From NCBI RefSeq assembly GCF_001707825.1, contig NZ_LYBM01000007.1:1-64000 (forward strand): a DNA stretch of 64,000 nt. Direction: 5' to 3'. The notes under the pieces are model-generated. The model was not told the origin of the DNA and made no database searches. It was given only the letters and a program-made list of their open reading frames with translations. Made by a program: the position numbers and the translations under genes. This stretch comes from Veronia pacifica (GTDB taxonomy: Bacteria; Pseudomonadota; Gammaproteobacteria; Enterobacterales; Vibrionaceae). Within the stretch, counting starts at the first letter, position 1. Each line of letters opens with the position of its first letter. Of this stretch, positions 1 to 8,974 are shown piece after piece.

Positions 1-1
1 C

Positions 2-397
2 AATATTTCTGCACCTCAGGCATTTTTACCTATGAGTCATCAGGCACACGTATGCTCGGCGAAAGCGGGTGTGGACATGGCTACGCGAACGCTTGCGATG
101 GAGTGGGGCGGAGAAGGTATCCGTGTTAATTCAATTGTTCCCGGTCCTATTGCTGAAACTGAGGGAATGTCGAGACTTGCACCAACACCTGAGTTGGCAA
201 AACAGGTAACAAAAACTGTGCCTCTTGGCAGACAGGGAACGGTAGATGACATTGCCAATGCAGCAGGCATGTTAGCTTCTGATGCCGCTTCGTACATTTC
301 AGGGGCAATTTTGCCAGTGGACGGTGGCTGGAGTCAGTCTGGCGCGACGTATGCCATGGCAATACTTGCCGATACATTGAATAACATGAAGAAATAA
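2..397 (+). CDS. SDR family oxidoreductase, 2,4-dienoyl-CoA reductase type (5' end cut by window)
   Basis: The C-terminal 131 residues of a short-chain dehydrogenase are in frame from base 2; the N-terminal Rossmann part lies outside the window. The visible part has the SAKAGVD helix with the catalytic Lys, then [17 protein letters not shown] and the terminal [11 protein letters not shown] of SDR enzymes. The usual Tyr of YxxxK is not in place before the Lys; QAHVCSAKA instead resembles DECR2-type 2,4-dienoyl-CoA reductases, which use a different catalytic arrangement. A role in degrading unsaturated fatty acids is therefore likely but inferred from one half of the protein. The gene is convergent with the MarR-family gene. 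Confidence 0.8.
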   Translation, partial: NISAPQAFLPMSHQAHVCSAKAGVDMATRTLAMEWGGEGIRVNSIVPGPIAETEGMSRLAPTPELAKQVTKTVPLGRQGTVDDIANAAGMLASDAASYISGAILPVDGGWSQSGATYAMAILADTLNNMKK

Positions 398-430
398 AAA
401 TAACAGGAAGAGTGTGAGCAATTTAGATGC

Positions 431-464
431 TGCATGAGCTCAGAATTGATGCTCATGCATTTTG
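431..464 (+). terminator. Factor-independent terminator between convergent genes
   Basis: A 9-bp perfect stem (TGCATGAGC / GCTCATGCA, 431-439 and 451-459) with an 11-nt loop is followed by TTTTGC. It sits 34 bases after the SDR stop codon. Confidence 0.6.
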
Positions 465-492
465 CTTACGGATATCCTAAACAGATGATGCT

Positions 493-918
493 TTATTGCT
501 CATCATCCAGCAGGTGGATGAGTTTATTTAACATTTTACGCAGATTTTGGGCTTCTCTGTTATCGCCCGCTGTGATCATTGGTTCGAGGTAGCAGTAAGC
601 CTGATCATGGAGACTCTTTCCCTTCTCTGTCAGTGAAATGAGCACTTGCCTTTCATCTTGCGGGTTGCGCTCACGCGTGACTAAGTCCAATTGTTGCAGA
701 CGCTTAAGGAGGGGGGTGAGCGTATTACTATTTAGGAAAAGCTTTTCGCCAATAGCACTCACTGTTTGCTGATTTTCGCCCCAAAGTACCATCATTACCA
801 GATACTGTGGATATGTGATCCCAAGTTGATCAAGCATTGGCTGATATTTGCGGGTCATCAGCCTTGATGCCGCATAAAGTGGAAAACAGAGCTGATCTTC
901 TAATGCTATTTTCGTCAT
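493..918 (-). CDS. MarR-family peroxide-sensing regulator, OhrR-like
   Basis: A 141-residue winged-helix regulator. The N-terminus has LEDQLCFPLYAASR with a Cys at residue 11, the position of the reactive Cys of OhrR proteins, and two downstream Tyr (in RKYQP and ITYPQYL) correspond to the residues that hydrogen-bond that Cys in OhrR. The HTH (NSNTLTPLLKRLQQLDLV) and wing (RNPQDERQVLISLT) follow. The ATG at 918 is preferred over the GTG at 927. It is divergent from a glutathione peroxidase gene, with two near-identical palindromes in the shared promoter region. It probably represses that gene and itself until oxidised by organic hydroperoxides (inference from family and layout). Confidence 0.85.
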   Translation of the reverse strand: MTKIALEDQLCFPLYAASRLMTRKYQPMLDQLGITYPQYLVMMVLWGENQQTVSAIGEKLFLNSNTLTPLLKRLQQLDLVTRERNPQDERQVLISLTEKGKSLHDQAYCYLEPMITAGDNREAQNLRKMLNKLIHLLDDEQ

Positions 919-1023
919 AGTAGTCACCGATGCGGGCCAGTTAGTTTGTTATTGCATTTACATTCGTATACTTCTCTGCTGTAACTGCAAATCGCCAGGC
1001 AGATTCTTTTTGTATTTAAATAC

Positions 1024-1035
1024 ATCGCGCGCGAT
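1024..1035. promoter_or_regulatory. Palindromic operator candidate 1 (OhrR-like regulator)
   Basis: Perfect 12-bp palindrome ATCGCGCGCGAT in AT-rich flanks, about 105 bp before the regulator start. A second copy with one change lies at 1134-1145. A GC-rich core inside AT-rich arms is an expected arrangement for an OhrR dimer site, but the match to a published Vibrio consensus was not checked. Confidence 0.5.
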
Positions 1036-1133
1036 TTTATCAATTTTTTCGGCTATTGGAATGGTTCAAGTGTTTCAAACGATGATTTTGTGATCCATTC
1101 GCTATCAGCAAAAATTTTATCTTGTGAGAATGT

Positions 1134-1145
1134 ATCGTGCGCGAT
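1134..1145. promoter_or_regulatory. Palindromic operator candidate 2, 36 bp before the peroxidase start
   Basis: ATCGTGCGCGAT differs from the copy at 1024-1035 by one base, and both copies have AT-rich flanks. It lies where a repressor would block the peroxidase promoter. Confidence 0.5.
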
Positions 1146-1181
1146 ATAAATACTATCAAGCAAATATGAGGGACGTAACCA

Positions 1182-1664
1182 ATGAAAGATCAATTACTAA
1201 CATCTACTTTTAAGATCGCAGGCAAAACACACAGCCTCTCTGACTGGGGTGAACAACCTATCTTGGTTATTAATACTGCCACTAAGTGTGGATTAGCACC
1301 TCAGTTTGAGGGCCTTGAAAAGATTCATCAGCAATACAAAGAAAAGGGTCTGAAAGTTATTGGATTTCCATGCAACCAATTTGCTAATCAGGAGCCTGAG
1401 ACTGATGATTCGATGGCTACCGCATGCCAGATTAATTTTGGCGTATCGTTCGATTTGACAGAGAAAGTCGACGTTAATGGAGCAGATGCACACCCTGTAT
1501 ACCAAGCTTTGTCTTCTTTGGCACCGGGTGCACTTGGCACAAAGAGCATCAAGTGGAATTTCACTAAATTTCTTATTGCTCCAGGTGGTAAGGTAGTGAA
1601 AAGATACTCACCAACAACCAAGCCAGAAAACCTGATTAAAGATATCGAAGCATTAATTCGATAA
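1182..1664 (+). CDS. Glutathione peroxidase family protein (Cys type)
   Basis: A 160-residue thioredoxin-fold peroxidase that reduces hydroperoxides using glutathione or thioredoxin. The catalytic Cys is residue 36 in NTATKCGLAPQ, where animal enzymes carry selenocysteine. The Gln of the tetrad is in GFPCNQF (Q66) and the Trp in KWNFTKF (W125). C64 and C82 are candidate resolving cysteines. There is no signal peptide, so the protein is cytoplasmic. GAGGGAC lies before the ATG. Its position opposite an OhrR-like regulator suggests organic-peroxide induction; the usual OhrR partner is Ohr, not a GPx. Confidence 0.92.
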   Translation: MKDQLLTSTFKIAGKTHSLSDWGEQPILVINTATKCGLAPQFEGLEKIHQQYKEKGLKVIGFPCNQFANQEPETDDSMATACQINFGVSFDLTEKVDVNGADAHPVYQALSSLAPGALGTKSIKWNFTKFLIAPGGKVVKRYSPTTKPENLIKDIEALIR

Positions 1665-1670
1665 TGAAAA

Positions 1671-1695
1671 GGGCAACACATTCAGTGTGTTGCCC
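1671..1695 (+). terminator. Terminator-like hairpin after the peroxidase gene
   Basis: Perfect 10-bp stem GGGCAACACA / TGTGTTGCCC with a 5-nt loop, 6 bases after the stop codon. No strong T tract follows, so termination efficiency is uncertain. Confidence 0.5.
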
Positions 1696-2531
1696 CTGCT
1701 GTATCAGCCTCAAGCTCAAATACCGTTCTATGTTTTCAATACAGCAAATGAAAGCTATGTGTGCATGTTATGTTTATCTTGAGCGTTCAGAATGACTGTC
1801 GTCTGTAGATAAAAATATGATTTTGAAGATAACGACTTAATCACTCAAAGCTTGGCTTGGCTGCCAACAATTCATCTCCATATCTACCAATTTAAAAAGC
1901 GCTTCCGGTTTTATCTCCCTTCAAAAGACTCAATGCGGCGAGTAGTCGGCTGTTGAATTACTGTTGCCATTCGTAGCGAAATTACCTCTGATACCTACGA
2001 GTTGATGTTGCTCGATAACTTCTCTTCAGGTCTATTTGGTATAAAGCGCATCTGATGTAGAGCACGATTGACTGAGTAGTTCGGTTTAAGCCTCAAATGA
2101 TAAGACTGACGTCCGAATTATTGAATATGAGTCATACCATCCGTCTTTAAAATCAGTTTATTTCCAGAGTGTCTTAGGCATTTAAGCTTATATCTAATCT
2201 GATGGTTTTATCTTGAGTTTAAAATAGTGAGAATAATAGTGTTTTATTTAAATGCTATCGGATACTTCAACTTGACTATTTAAATATCACAATGAATTAA
2301 ATGGTTTTTACAGGATTCCATTAAACAAGTAAATATCTGTTAATTGTTTAAATTACTAGGCTGATATGTCTACCATGATGGCTGGTTTAATTACAATCAA
2401 CCGAAAGATCAAACATAAAATAAATGATATTAGTTGCATAAATACTTTTAAATGATCACTTTATATTTTAGAGTAAACAAACTAGACGTGGAGAGTAACC
2501 AAGGAATGGTGTTGTGCGGCAAAGGAAAACA
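1696..2531. other. Non-coding gap, about 830 bp
   Basis: AT-rich, especially from 2200 on. I see no credible reading frame, RNA gene or repeat. The 3' part presumably carries the promoter of the DUF2804 gene. Confidence 0.5.
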
Positions 2532-3560
2532 ATGGAAACACTGCTGAAATCAAAGCCAGCAGTAGACCGTCTAATTAATGAAGTTGGAACACCAATCTTT
2601 GGCTATTTTGATGACGCTGTGGCAGCAATCAACATAGATACATTTAACTATAAAAACGTGATGGACAAGCCTGCTTCCAGATGGGCAAAACATTTTCATT
2701 ATAAACAGTTTCAGTTTGTTTCTATCGTTACTGAGCGGTATGTAATCGGTGCCGCAATTGCCGATATACGTTACTTAGCGAGTGGTTTTGCTTACGTTTA
2801 CGACCACGAGGATGCGAAATACCGTCACTTTGAATGGCTGAAGCCAAAAAGCGTGGGGTATAGAACCGAGCCGTCACCCTATAACAGCTCTGCATTTATA
2901 AAGTCTGGTGTAAATAAGTTTGAAATAGATATTGCTCAGGGGCAATGGATAGTCAAACTCGAACTACCGTTTTTACAAGGGATAGTAAAGTTAGAAAGAG
3001 AGCAAGACTCTTCGCCAATCGCTCTTTGTAATCGCACAGGTTATAACGGTTGGACTTACACCCAGAAACACAATGCGCTTAGTGTCGACGGTGAGTTGAC
3101 GATCGATGGTAGTAACATCGAGCTTTCGTCTGCTCTGGCGAGTTATGATTTTTCTGCTGGTTATATGCGGCGTGATACGAGCTGGTGCTGGGCATCAGCC
3201 AGTGGGAAAACAGCAGGTGACACTGTTGGTTTCAACCTCGCCAATGGCGTGAACGAGACGGGTCTCAATGAAAATGCATTTTGGATAAACGGTGAGCGTC
3301 ATCTTCTCGGCCCGGTTGTTTTTGAATTCGATCGTAGTGAACTCAATTCGGAGTGGCGAATTTATAGCTACGACGGGCGAGTTAACCTCAAATACAGGCC
3401 AAAGGATTACCGTAAAGAAAAGTTAAATTTTTGGTTGCTTAGAAGTAATTTCCGACAGTTTGTCGGTTCTTTTGCAGGATACATCATAGACACTCATGGC
3501 CAGCAACACGTAATTGATGAGATTACTGGGCTTACTGAAGATCATTATGCTCGTTGGTGA
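2532..3560 (+). CDS. DUF2804 family protein
   Basis: 342 residues from the ATG at 2532, which has AAAGGA 5 bases upstream; a GTG at 2514 would add six residues. The C-terminal half carries the DUF2804 hallmarks: RDTSWCWASASG (about residues 212-223), GFNLANGVNE, the ENAFWINGE segment, and the terminal GLTEDHYARW. The fold is predicted to be beta-rich and lipocalin-like; the biochemical role is unknown. No signal peptide is evident. The next gene, 59 bases downstream on the same strand, is a membrane fatty-acid/sterol hydroxylase, so a joint lipid-related function is plausible but inferred. Confidence 0.85.
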   Translation: METLLKSKPAVDRLINEVGTPIFGYFDDAVAAINIDTFNYKNVMDKPASRWAKHFHYKQFQFVSIVTERYVIGAAIADIRYLASGFAYVYDHEDAKYRHFEWLKPKSVGYRTEPSPYNSSAFIKSGVNKFEIDIAQGQWIVKLELPFLQGIVKLEREQDSSPIALCNRTGYNGWTYTQKHNALSVDGELTIDGSNIELSSALASYDFSAGYMRRDTSWCWASASGKTAGDTVGFNLANGVNETGLNENAFWINGERHLLGPVVFEFDRSELNSEWRIYSYDGRVNLKYRPKDYRKEKLNFWLLRSNFRQFVGSFAGYIIDTHGQQHVIDEITGLTEDHYARW

Positions 3561-3619
3561 GCCGGCATCAGAAGGTGAGTGGGCATTCATGTATTAAACC
3601 AATTGAGGAATGAGACAAA

Positions 3620-4477
3620 ATGGATTTCATCATCGAAAACCCTGACTATCTCTTGTTGTTACTCGGCCCAGTATTCGTCGCGGTAATGTTACTTGAGTGG
3701 CTCTTGATGGTAAGAAAGGGGAAGTTGCCTAAGTCGGCAGACTATGAGTTGCGCGAAACATTCAGTAATTTTGTGCTTGGCGGGCTTCATCAGGCTTCCG
3801 ATGTTTTGTTTGGGCTGTTGGTCATTAAAATTTATGTATGGCTCTACGGTTGGCAATTATTCGATATCGAGATGAGCGTAAGTAACTTCCTAATCTTGTT
3901 AGTGGCGCAAGATTTCTGTTACTACTGGTTCCACCGCGCCAGCCACCGTATTAGATGGTTCTGGGCGGCACACTCAACGCATCACAGTTCTAAAAATATG
4001 AACTTCAGTACTGCGTTTAGGCAAAGTCTTATGTATCCGGTTGCTGGTATGTGGATGTTTTGGCTGCCGCTTGTGATTATTGGCTTCCCGCCAAATTGGG
4101 TCATATTTGCTGTTCTGCTTAATCTTGCGTTGCAGTTTTTCATTCACACGCAGTGGATCAAGAATTTCGGTGTTTTCGATTTAATCTTTAATTCGCCAAG
4201 TCACCACAGAGTACACCATGGTTGTAATCCTCAATATATCGATAAGAACTATGCTGGGGTGCTAATCATCTGGGATAGAATGTTCGGCACCTTTGAACCA
4301 GAAGTTGAAACGGTTGAATATGGCATCACCAAGCCTGTTGACAGTGGAAACCCAATCGCATCTACGTTTGATGAATGGCGTGATATGTTAAAAGAAGCGA
4401 CTGATCGCGATGCAAGCATTCGAGAAAGGTTAGGTGCTATATTTGCGCCACCAAAAGAAAGTGATAGAAATATTTGA
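3620..4477 (+). CDS. Sterol desaturase / fatty acid hydroxylase family membrane protein
   Basis: A 285-residue integral membrane di-iron oxygenase. Hydrophobic segments lie near residues 9-30, 55-75, 90-105 and 140-175. The three His clusters of the superfamily are present: HRASH, HSTHH and HRVHH, which coordinate two irons facing the cytoplasm. The C-terminal tail of about 70 residues is soluble. Members hydroxylate or desaturate lipids; the substrate cannot be deduced. It follows the DUF2804 gene in an apparent two-gene unit closed by a terminator. Confidence 0.9.
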   Translation: MDFIIENPDYLLLLLGPVFVAVMLLEWLLMVRKGKLPKSADYELRETFSNFVLGGLHQASDVLFGLLVIKIYVWLYGWQLFDIEMSVSNFLILLVAQDFCYYWFHRASHRIRWFWAAHSTHHSSKNMNFSTAFRQSLMYPVAGMWMFWLPLVIIGFPPNWVIFAVLLNLALQFFIHTQWIKNFGVFDLIFNSPSHHRVHHGCNPQYIDKNYAGVLIIWDRMFGTFEPEVETVEYGITKPVDSGNPIASTFDEWRDMLKEATDRDASIRERLGAIFAPPKESDRNI

Positions 4478-4485
4478 CGTGAATA

Positions 4486-4509
4486 AGGCTGCCAGGAGCG
4501 GCCTTTTTT
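4486..4509 (+). terminator. Factor-independent terminator
   Basis: 7-bp stem AGGCTGC / GCGGCCT (one G-T pair) with loop CAGGA and a run of six T, starting 8 bases after the hydroxylase stop codon. Confidence 0.75.
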
Positions 4510-4816
4510 AATGCCTGTTTACTGAATAATTCATATCTTACCTAGCCAGAATTCGCTCAACATTCACGTGTGAAGTAAGATGGTACCGATGACCACTTTT
4601 CACCAACGATCACTCCCAAGACTATTCACCAACGACCAACCCCCAAGTCTCTATTTTTATTTGTGAGTTGACTCTAAGTTGTGTGAATTTAGGCGCTTTA
4701 TTTCTTCAAGCATAATATCTTCTATCACTATGTTGGTGATAACGTATTTTTAGCTGTTATGAGCTACCAAATTAGTAAATACAACTGCTTTTCAATACAT
4801 TAAAAGGATATCGCTT
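4510..4816. other. Intergenic region with a short tandem repeat
   Basis: Two imperfect head-to-tail copies of a unit of about 26 bp sharing TTCACCAACGA start at 4599 and 4625. The rest is AT-rich promoter-like sequence before the peptidase gene, with AAAAGGA before its ATG. Confidence 0.45.
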
Positions 4817-5860
4817 ATGATAAAACCTAAAGCTTTACAACGCGGCGATGCCATCGCAGTCATTTGTCCATCGTGGGGTGGAGCCACTGCGTTCCCTCAC
4901 ATTTATCAGTCCGGCATTAATAATCTGCGTGAGCTTGGGTTTAAAGTTGTTGAGTTTCCAACAACGAAAATGAGTCAGGAAGAGGTATATAATAGCCCGC
5001 AGGCGAGGGCTGATGATATTAATCGCGCTTTTGCAGACCCAGAAATTAAAGCCATTGTGGCAACGATTGGTGGATCAGATTCTGTTCGTATTCTGAAATA
5101 TTTGGATACTGACGTTATCAAAAAAAATCCCAAAATAGTGATGGGTTACTCCGATTTTACCACTGTCGCTATCTACCTGAATAAACTGGGTCTGGTCACT
5201 TTTCTTGGGCCTTCAGTGATGGCCGGTTTCTCGCAGTTTCATAACTTTTCCTCCCAATACCAGCAGTATGTTGCCGATGTTTTAGCAGGCCACAATATTA
5301 TTCGTCCTTGGCCTGTTTTCCCCGCTTATTCAGACGGCTATGGCGGTTATCCAGATTGGGGCGATGAAGCCAATACGGGCAAATTGAATCCGTTGCAGGA
5401 AAATATCGGCCCTCGATTTTTACAAGGTAGTGGAAAAGTAAAAGGCAAACTGTTCGGCGGTAACCTTGAAGTACTCGAAATGACTAAGGGCACGCCATTC
5501 TGGCCATCGCCAGACTTTTGGCAGGGTCGAGTGCTAGCGATTGAAACGTCAGAGGAAAAGCCAAGTGTTGACTATGTCCGTTATTGTCTTCGTAACTATG
5601 GTGCAATGGGCGCGTTAGAAAATGTATCTGGGTTACTATTTGGACGTGCAGCGGGATACAGTGACGAAGAGAAACGGTCACTTGAAGAGACCATCTTGTC
5701 AGTCGTTAGAGACGAATTTGGCTTATACGATTTGGCTATCATTTGTAACTTGGATTTTGGCCATACAGACCCTCAACTGATACTCGCGCTTGGTGCAGAG
5801 ATTGAGATTGACTGTGACAATGAGTGCATTCGTCAGACTGAATCACCTTTCAGTGAGTAA
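4817..5860 (+). CDS. S66 family peptidase, MccF / LD-carboxypeptidase like
   Basis: A 347-residue cytoplasmic Ser-Glu-His peptidase. The nucleophile elbow is MGYSDFT (Ser112), preceded by the family's IGGSDSVRIL segment. A Glu-rich AIETSEEKPS strand near residue 240 and a late FGHTDPQ histidine complete the triad region. The family includes LD-carboxypeptidase A (murein recycling) and MccF (cleavage of microcin C and related aminoacyl-nucleotides). The length and the GYSDFT/GHTDP motifs favour the MccF branch. The neighbouring convergent AraC regulator may be unrelated. Confidence 0.87.
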   Translation: MIKPKALQRGDAIAVICPSWGGATAFPHIYQSGINNLRELGFKVVEFPTTKMSQEEVYNSPQARADDINRAFADPEIKAIVATIGGSDSVRILKYLDTDVIKKNPKIVMGYSDFTTVAIYLNKLGLVTFLGPSVMAGFSQFHNFSSQYQQYVADVLAGHNIIRPWPVFPAYSDGYGGYPDWGDEANTGKLNPLQENIGPRFLQGSGKVKGKLFGGNLEVLEMTKGTPFWPSPDFWQGRVLAIETSEEKPSVDYVRYCLRNYGAMGALENVSGLLFGRAAGYSDEEKRSLEETILSVVRDEFGLYDLAIICNLDFGHTDPQLILALGAEIEIDCDNECIRQTESPFSE

Positions 5861-5881
5861 TTAACAGACAACTAAAAAGAG

Positions 5882-6769
5882 TCACACTACCGGTTTCGGC
5901 TGGTAGTGTTTGCGAAATTCCCTCGGCGACATACCTTTATATTGTTTAAATTGTCGATTGAAATTTGACAGATTATTGTAGCCTACTGTTTCGGCAATAA
6001 TGGCGACGGACAGGTGAGTTGTTAATAGCTTTTCACACGCGACACCCAATCGATATTTGCGAAGATAACAACTGAAGGACTCACAGAAGTGAGTATGAAA
6101 AATGCGGTGTATACTGCTCTCACTGCAATGCATAGCTTTTGATATATCACTGAGGGTAATGGGATGTTGATAATGGTGCGCAATATATTCACATACTCTC
6201 TCCACTTTTGCCCTCGCAGCACCCAGTTCGTTTTCATTCTCACACTCTATATGAGTAAGCAGAGTAGTACTCTCATTATCATAAGTGATCACTGAGAGGA
6301 CTCTTATCAGGGTGGCGAGTTGTTCGAGAGGCGTATCGTTACCGCTGTTTTCAACTAAGTCGAATACTTTATCAGCAACAGAATCAGAAAAGTGAACGCA
6401 TTTTCCTGCGCGTTTTAACAGTGAGTTTAGACGCCTGAATTCTTCGCAGTTATACATCATGTCGTTTAGCCATTTGTGACTAAACCAGAACAAATGTCTT
6501 TCGCTTTGCTCGCTTTGTTCATATGAATCAAAAGAATGCGCAATGCCGGGGCCAATCAATAACATATGATTGTGGTTCACACTGGTATTGGCATGATTAA
6601 TTCTGGCTTTACCATCCACATGTCGGTGCAAGACCAGCTCATATTCATCATGGCAATGCAGAATGCAGTCCGGTTGAGGGCCTATCATATGTCTGTAGCG
6701 CCACGAAAACCCTCTCCTCCGAGGTGTGACCTCAAGCGTAGCTTTATTCTTTTTGCGTTCTTTTTTCAT
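5882..6769 (-). CDS. AraC family transcriptional regulator with N-terminal cupin
   Basis: 295 residues from the ATG at 6769; an in-frame GTG at 6814 would add 15. The N-terminal half has the cupin pattern HCHDEYELVLH...GIAHSFDSYE, and the last 100 residues form the double HTH ending with LSNFNRQFKQYKGMSPREFRKHY. Such proteins bind a small effector and activate one or a few promoters. No ligand can be assigned. No strong Shine-Dalgarno sequence is seen at either start. Confidence 0.88.
   Translation of the reverse strand: MKKERKKNKATLEVTPRRRGFSWRYRHMIGPQPDCILHCHDEYELVLHRHVDGKARINHANTSVNHNHMLLIGPGIAHSFDSYEQSEQSERHLFWFSHKWLNDMMYNCEEFRRLNSLLKRAGKCVHFSDSVADKVFDLVENSGNDTPLEQLATLIRVLSVITYDNESTTLLTHIECENENELGAARAKVERVCEYIAHHYQHPITLSDISKAMHCSESSIHRIFHTHFCESFSCYLRKYRLGVACEKLLTTHLSVAIIAETVGYNNLSNFNRQFKQYKGMSPREFRKHYQPKPVV
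5885..5909. terminator. Hairpin shared by convergent genes
   Basis: CACTACC / GGTAGTG 7-bp stem overlapping the 3' end of the AraC gene. On the minus strand a run of five T follows after seven bases. It could end transcripts from both sides. Confidence 0.4.
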
Positions 6770-7334
6770 TCTAGATTGATTTAAATCAGTAACTTCGACT
6801 ACAAAGGTATGCACTAAAGTCTAACATTTGAGATATCGTATCATTTTATGCAGAGAAAGTATCATTTGATTCATGTGACAGGCGTATAGTTATTTATAAC
6901 GAAACGGATAATTCGAATTAAACAAGATTACGGAAAACAATGTACTACTGTAGCCAAAGACATAATAAATACAGAGTGCATAAAAAAGCTGAAAAAGCAT
7001 AAAGTCTAAGACTTTAGTCCAATAATCCTACACTGCCGTGATGGCAGTAATAAAATCTGGAAGGCACCTTCGCTTGCTGCCATTTCGCTCTGGACACAGA
7101 ATCGAACCAGAAATAAAAAAGAAACATTACTACTCTAGTTTGCCGGAGATCTTCTCCGGCTTTTTTATTGATAATACATTTAAGATACGCCGACATCGCT
7201 AGCCGACTGCTTTTAAACGTTGGTTTATGATGTAAACACCAACAATATACACACAGTGTTATCAGTCCGATCTATCAATTCACAGTTCGCGATATATTTT
7301 GAGTTAAACAACCTTGTATATCAGCCAGCGTCAT
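6770..7334. other. Intergenic region holding an orphan terminator and a possible small RNA
   Basis: No convincing protein gene. A strong plus-strand terminator at 7142-7166 has no plus-strand gene before it, so a small RNA running from around 6990-7020 to 7166 is possible. No promoter was identified with confidence. Confidence 0.35.
7142..7166 (+). terminator. Orphan factor-independent terminator
   Basis: Perfect 8-bp stem GCCGGAGA / TCTCCGGC with a 3-nt loop, followed by six T. No plus-strand coding sequence lies upstream, and on the minus strand no T run follows. Confidence 0.7.
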
Positions 7335-8967
7335 CTATTCAGGTGTTATGTTTGCGAGCGAGGACATCATCTTTTTTATGTTTTTATGACTGCGTGCTTT
7401 TTTGAGTAATTTAAGCAACTTTTTATTTGTCCATCCCTTCTTATTTTCACAAAACTCCGCATTTTGAATGTTGTCAACTTCGGTATTCAGTGCCTTTTGT
7501 AATGGCACTGCCAAATGGCCTTTTTGCCAAAGCTGGAACAGGGTAGCTATTTTTACCGCATCTTTGTCTAATGCTGCTTGATATAAAGCCGACAGTGTAT
7601 CCTCTTGCTTCTGCATACCCGGCGTTATTATCGGCGATGGACGCTTTCTTGTTCGCAGCCAGAAAGCGGTTGATATTAGCCACATGACCGCAAATAAAAG
7701 AGCGACGCCCTGCCAAGAAAAGAAAGAAGACAGACTTTGAGGCATTGCTGGCATTTCAGGCAGCCAGCCTGAGTCGATATCGGTACCTGCTGGTCTATCA
7801 ATCAAGTCAACTGCCTTATCTGGAGATGGATTAACAACCAGCTTCTTCGCTGCAATATTTGCATTAGACGATGCTGACTTTGCAGTATTCCACCATTTTA
7901 ACTTCATTCCCGGTAGCAATATTGTGCCAGCCTCGCGCGGTATCAGCACTTGCTTAAAATGCATGATACTGTAGCCCGATTTAGACTCGTACGTTGGTTT
8001 TTCATTGTATACCCTGACTGAAGAGGGGTAAGAAAAGTTAAGGTCGGGCAGGTGGCTTTGAGCCAATCCTTTCGTTCTTATCTCAATATGTCGAGTAACC
8101 GCTTCACCAACTTTGAATTTTCCGTTGCTATCCGATTGCCAGCTTTGTTTCACTTTGAATTCTCGGGCAGGTAACCAAGTGCCTTTTCGGGCTGGCGGCT
8201 TGATCACCATAAGGATATCTTTTCCTTTGCGACGGGTCTGAACTTTTGCGACTTTACCATTTTTGACCTGATAACCTTTAAACACGGCGCCGGTAAGTCG
8301 AATATTTCCTGTATCCGCTGGCGTAACAAGGTATGTTCGGGTCAGTGTGATCACTGGCATACCATTGATCAACTCTTCGCTTTTGCTATCGCCATTGACC
8401 TGGGATACAGACACTTTATTTCCCGTCGGCGGTTCAATAGTTGTTTGGCTTAGATTGGTTCTTATCAGCAACTTCACCCGGTACGTCAATACTTCTCCAA
8501 TGTAAGCTCGGGGCCTGTCTATGGACGTTTGGATCGTCACCGCCGACGGCTTATTCTTCAAGCCAGAACCATTGCTTGAAACAACGGTCACTGTGATTGG
8601 GGACGTTCTCTGTTTTCCAATGCGTAACCTGGGAATAGAGAGTTCCCCCCGCCGTTTTGGACCAATAGTGACCTGCCAGGTAGTTTGTAACTGTTCTTTT
8701 CCCTTTACCTTTATTGATGTCGTCTGTGATAAAACTTTGCCAACGTAAAATTGACGTTTCAGCGAGGCTAAGCTCAGCATATGTTTTTTAAAACTGCCGT
8801 CTGCACGAACCGTTAGCCTGAGAGTCTGATCGTCAGCGATATAATTGTCACTGACTATGGCAACAGCTGCCGGCGCGTGATGAGAAGAGAAAACTCAATC
8901 CAAGGGCGAAGGCGACTATAGGCAATTTGAGTGTCATCTTGGTGTGGATCATCTGCAGCCATTTCAT
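7335..8967 (-). pseudogene. batD: BatD-like oxygen-tolerance protein, frameshifted near its N-terminus
   Basis: BatD-family membrane protein of about 543 residues. From ATG 8967 the reading gives a signal peptide (KLPIVAFALGLSFLFSS) and then runs off-frame at about 8868-8876. The remainder (AIVSDNYIADDQTLRLTV, then the long beta-rich region to the C-terminus) is in another frame with no stop until 7335. Removing one base in the run CGCCGGC restores a single frame. A transmembrane helix follows WQGVALLFAVMWLISTAFWL. BatD is thought to act in the envelope with the VWA proteins encoded upstream. The frameshift is either a real mutation or a base-call error; otherwise the reading frame is undamaged. 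Confidence 0.75.
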
Positions 8968-8974
8968 CAAATCT

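Noticed and set aside
7085-7130. tRNA-like TTCGA arm (minus strand GGTTCGATTC)
   Set aside because: No acceptor, D-arm or anticodon stem can be drawn around it in the expected spacing; a chance match.
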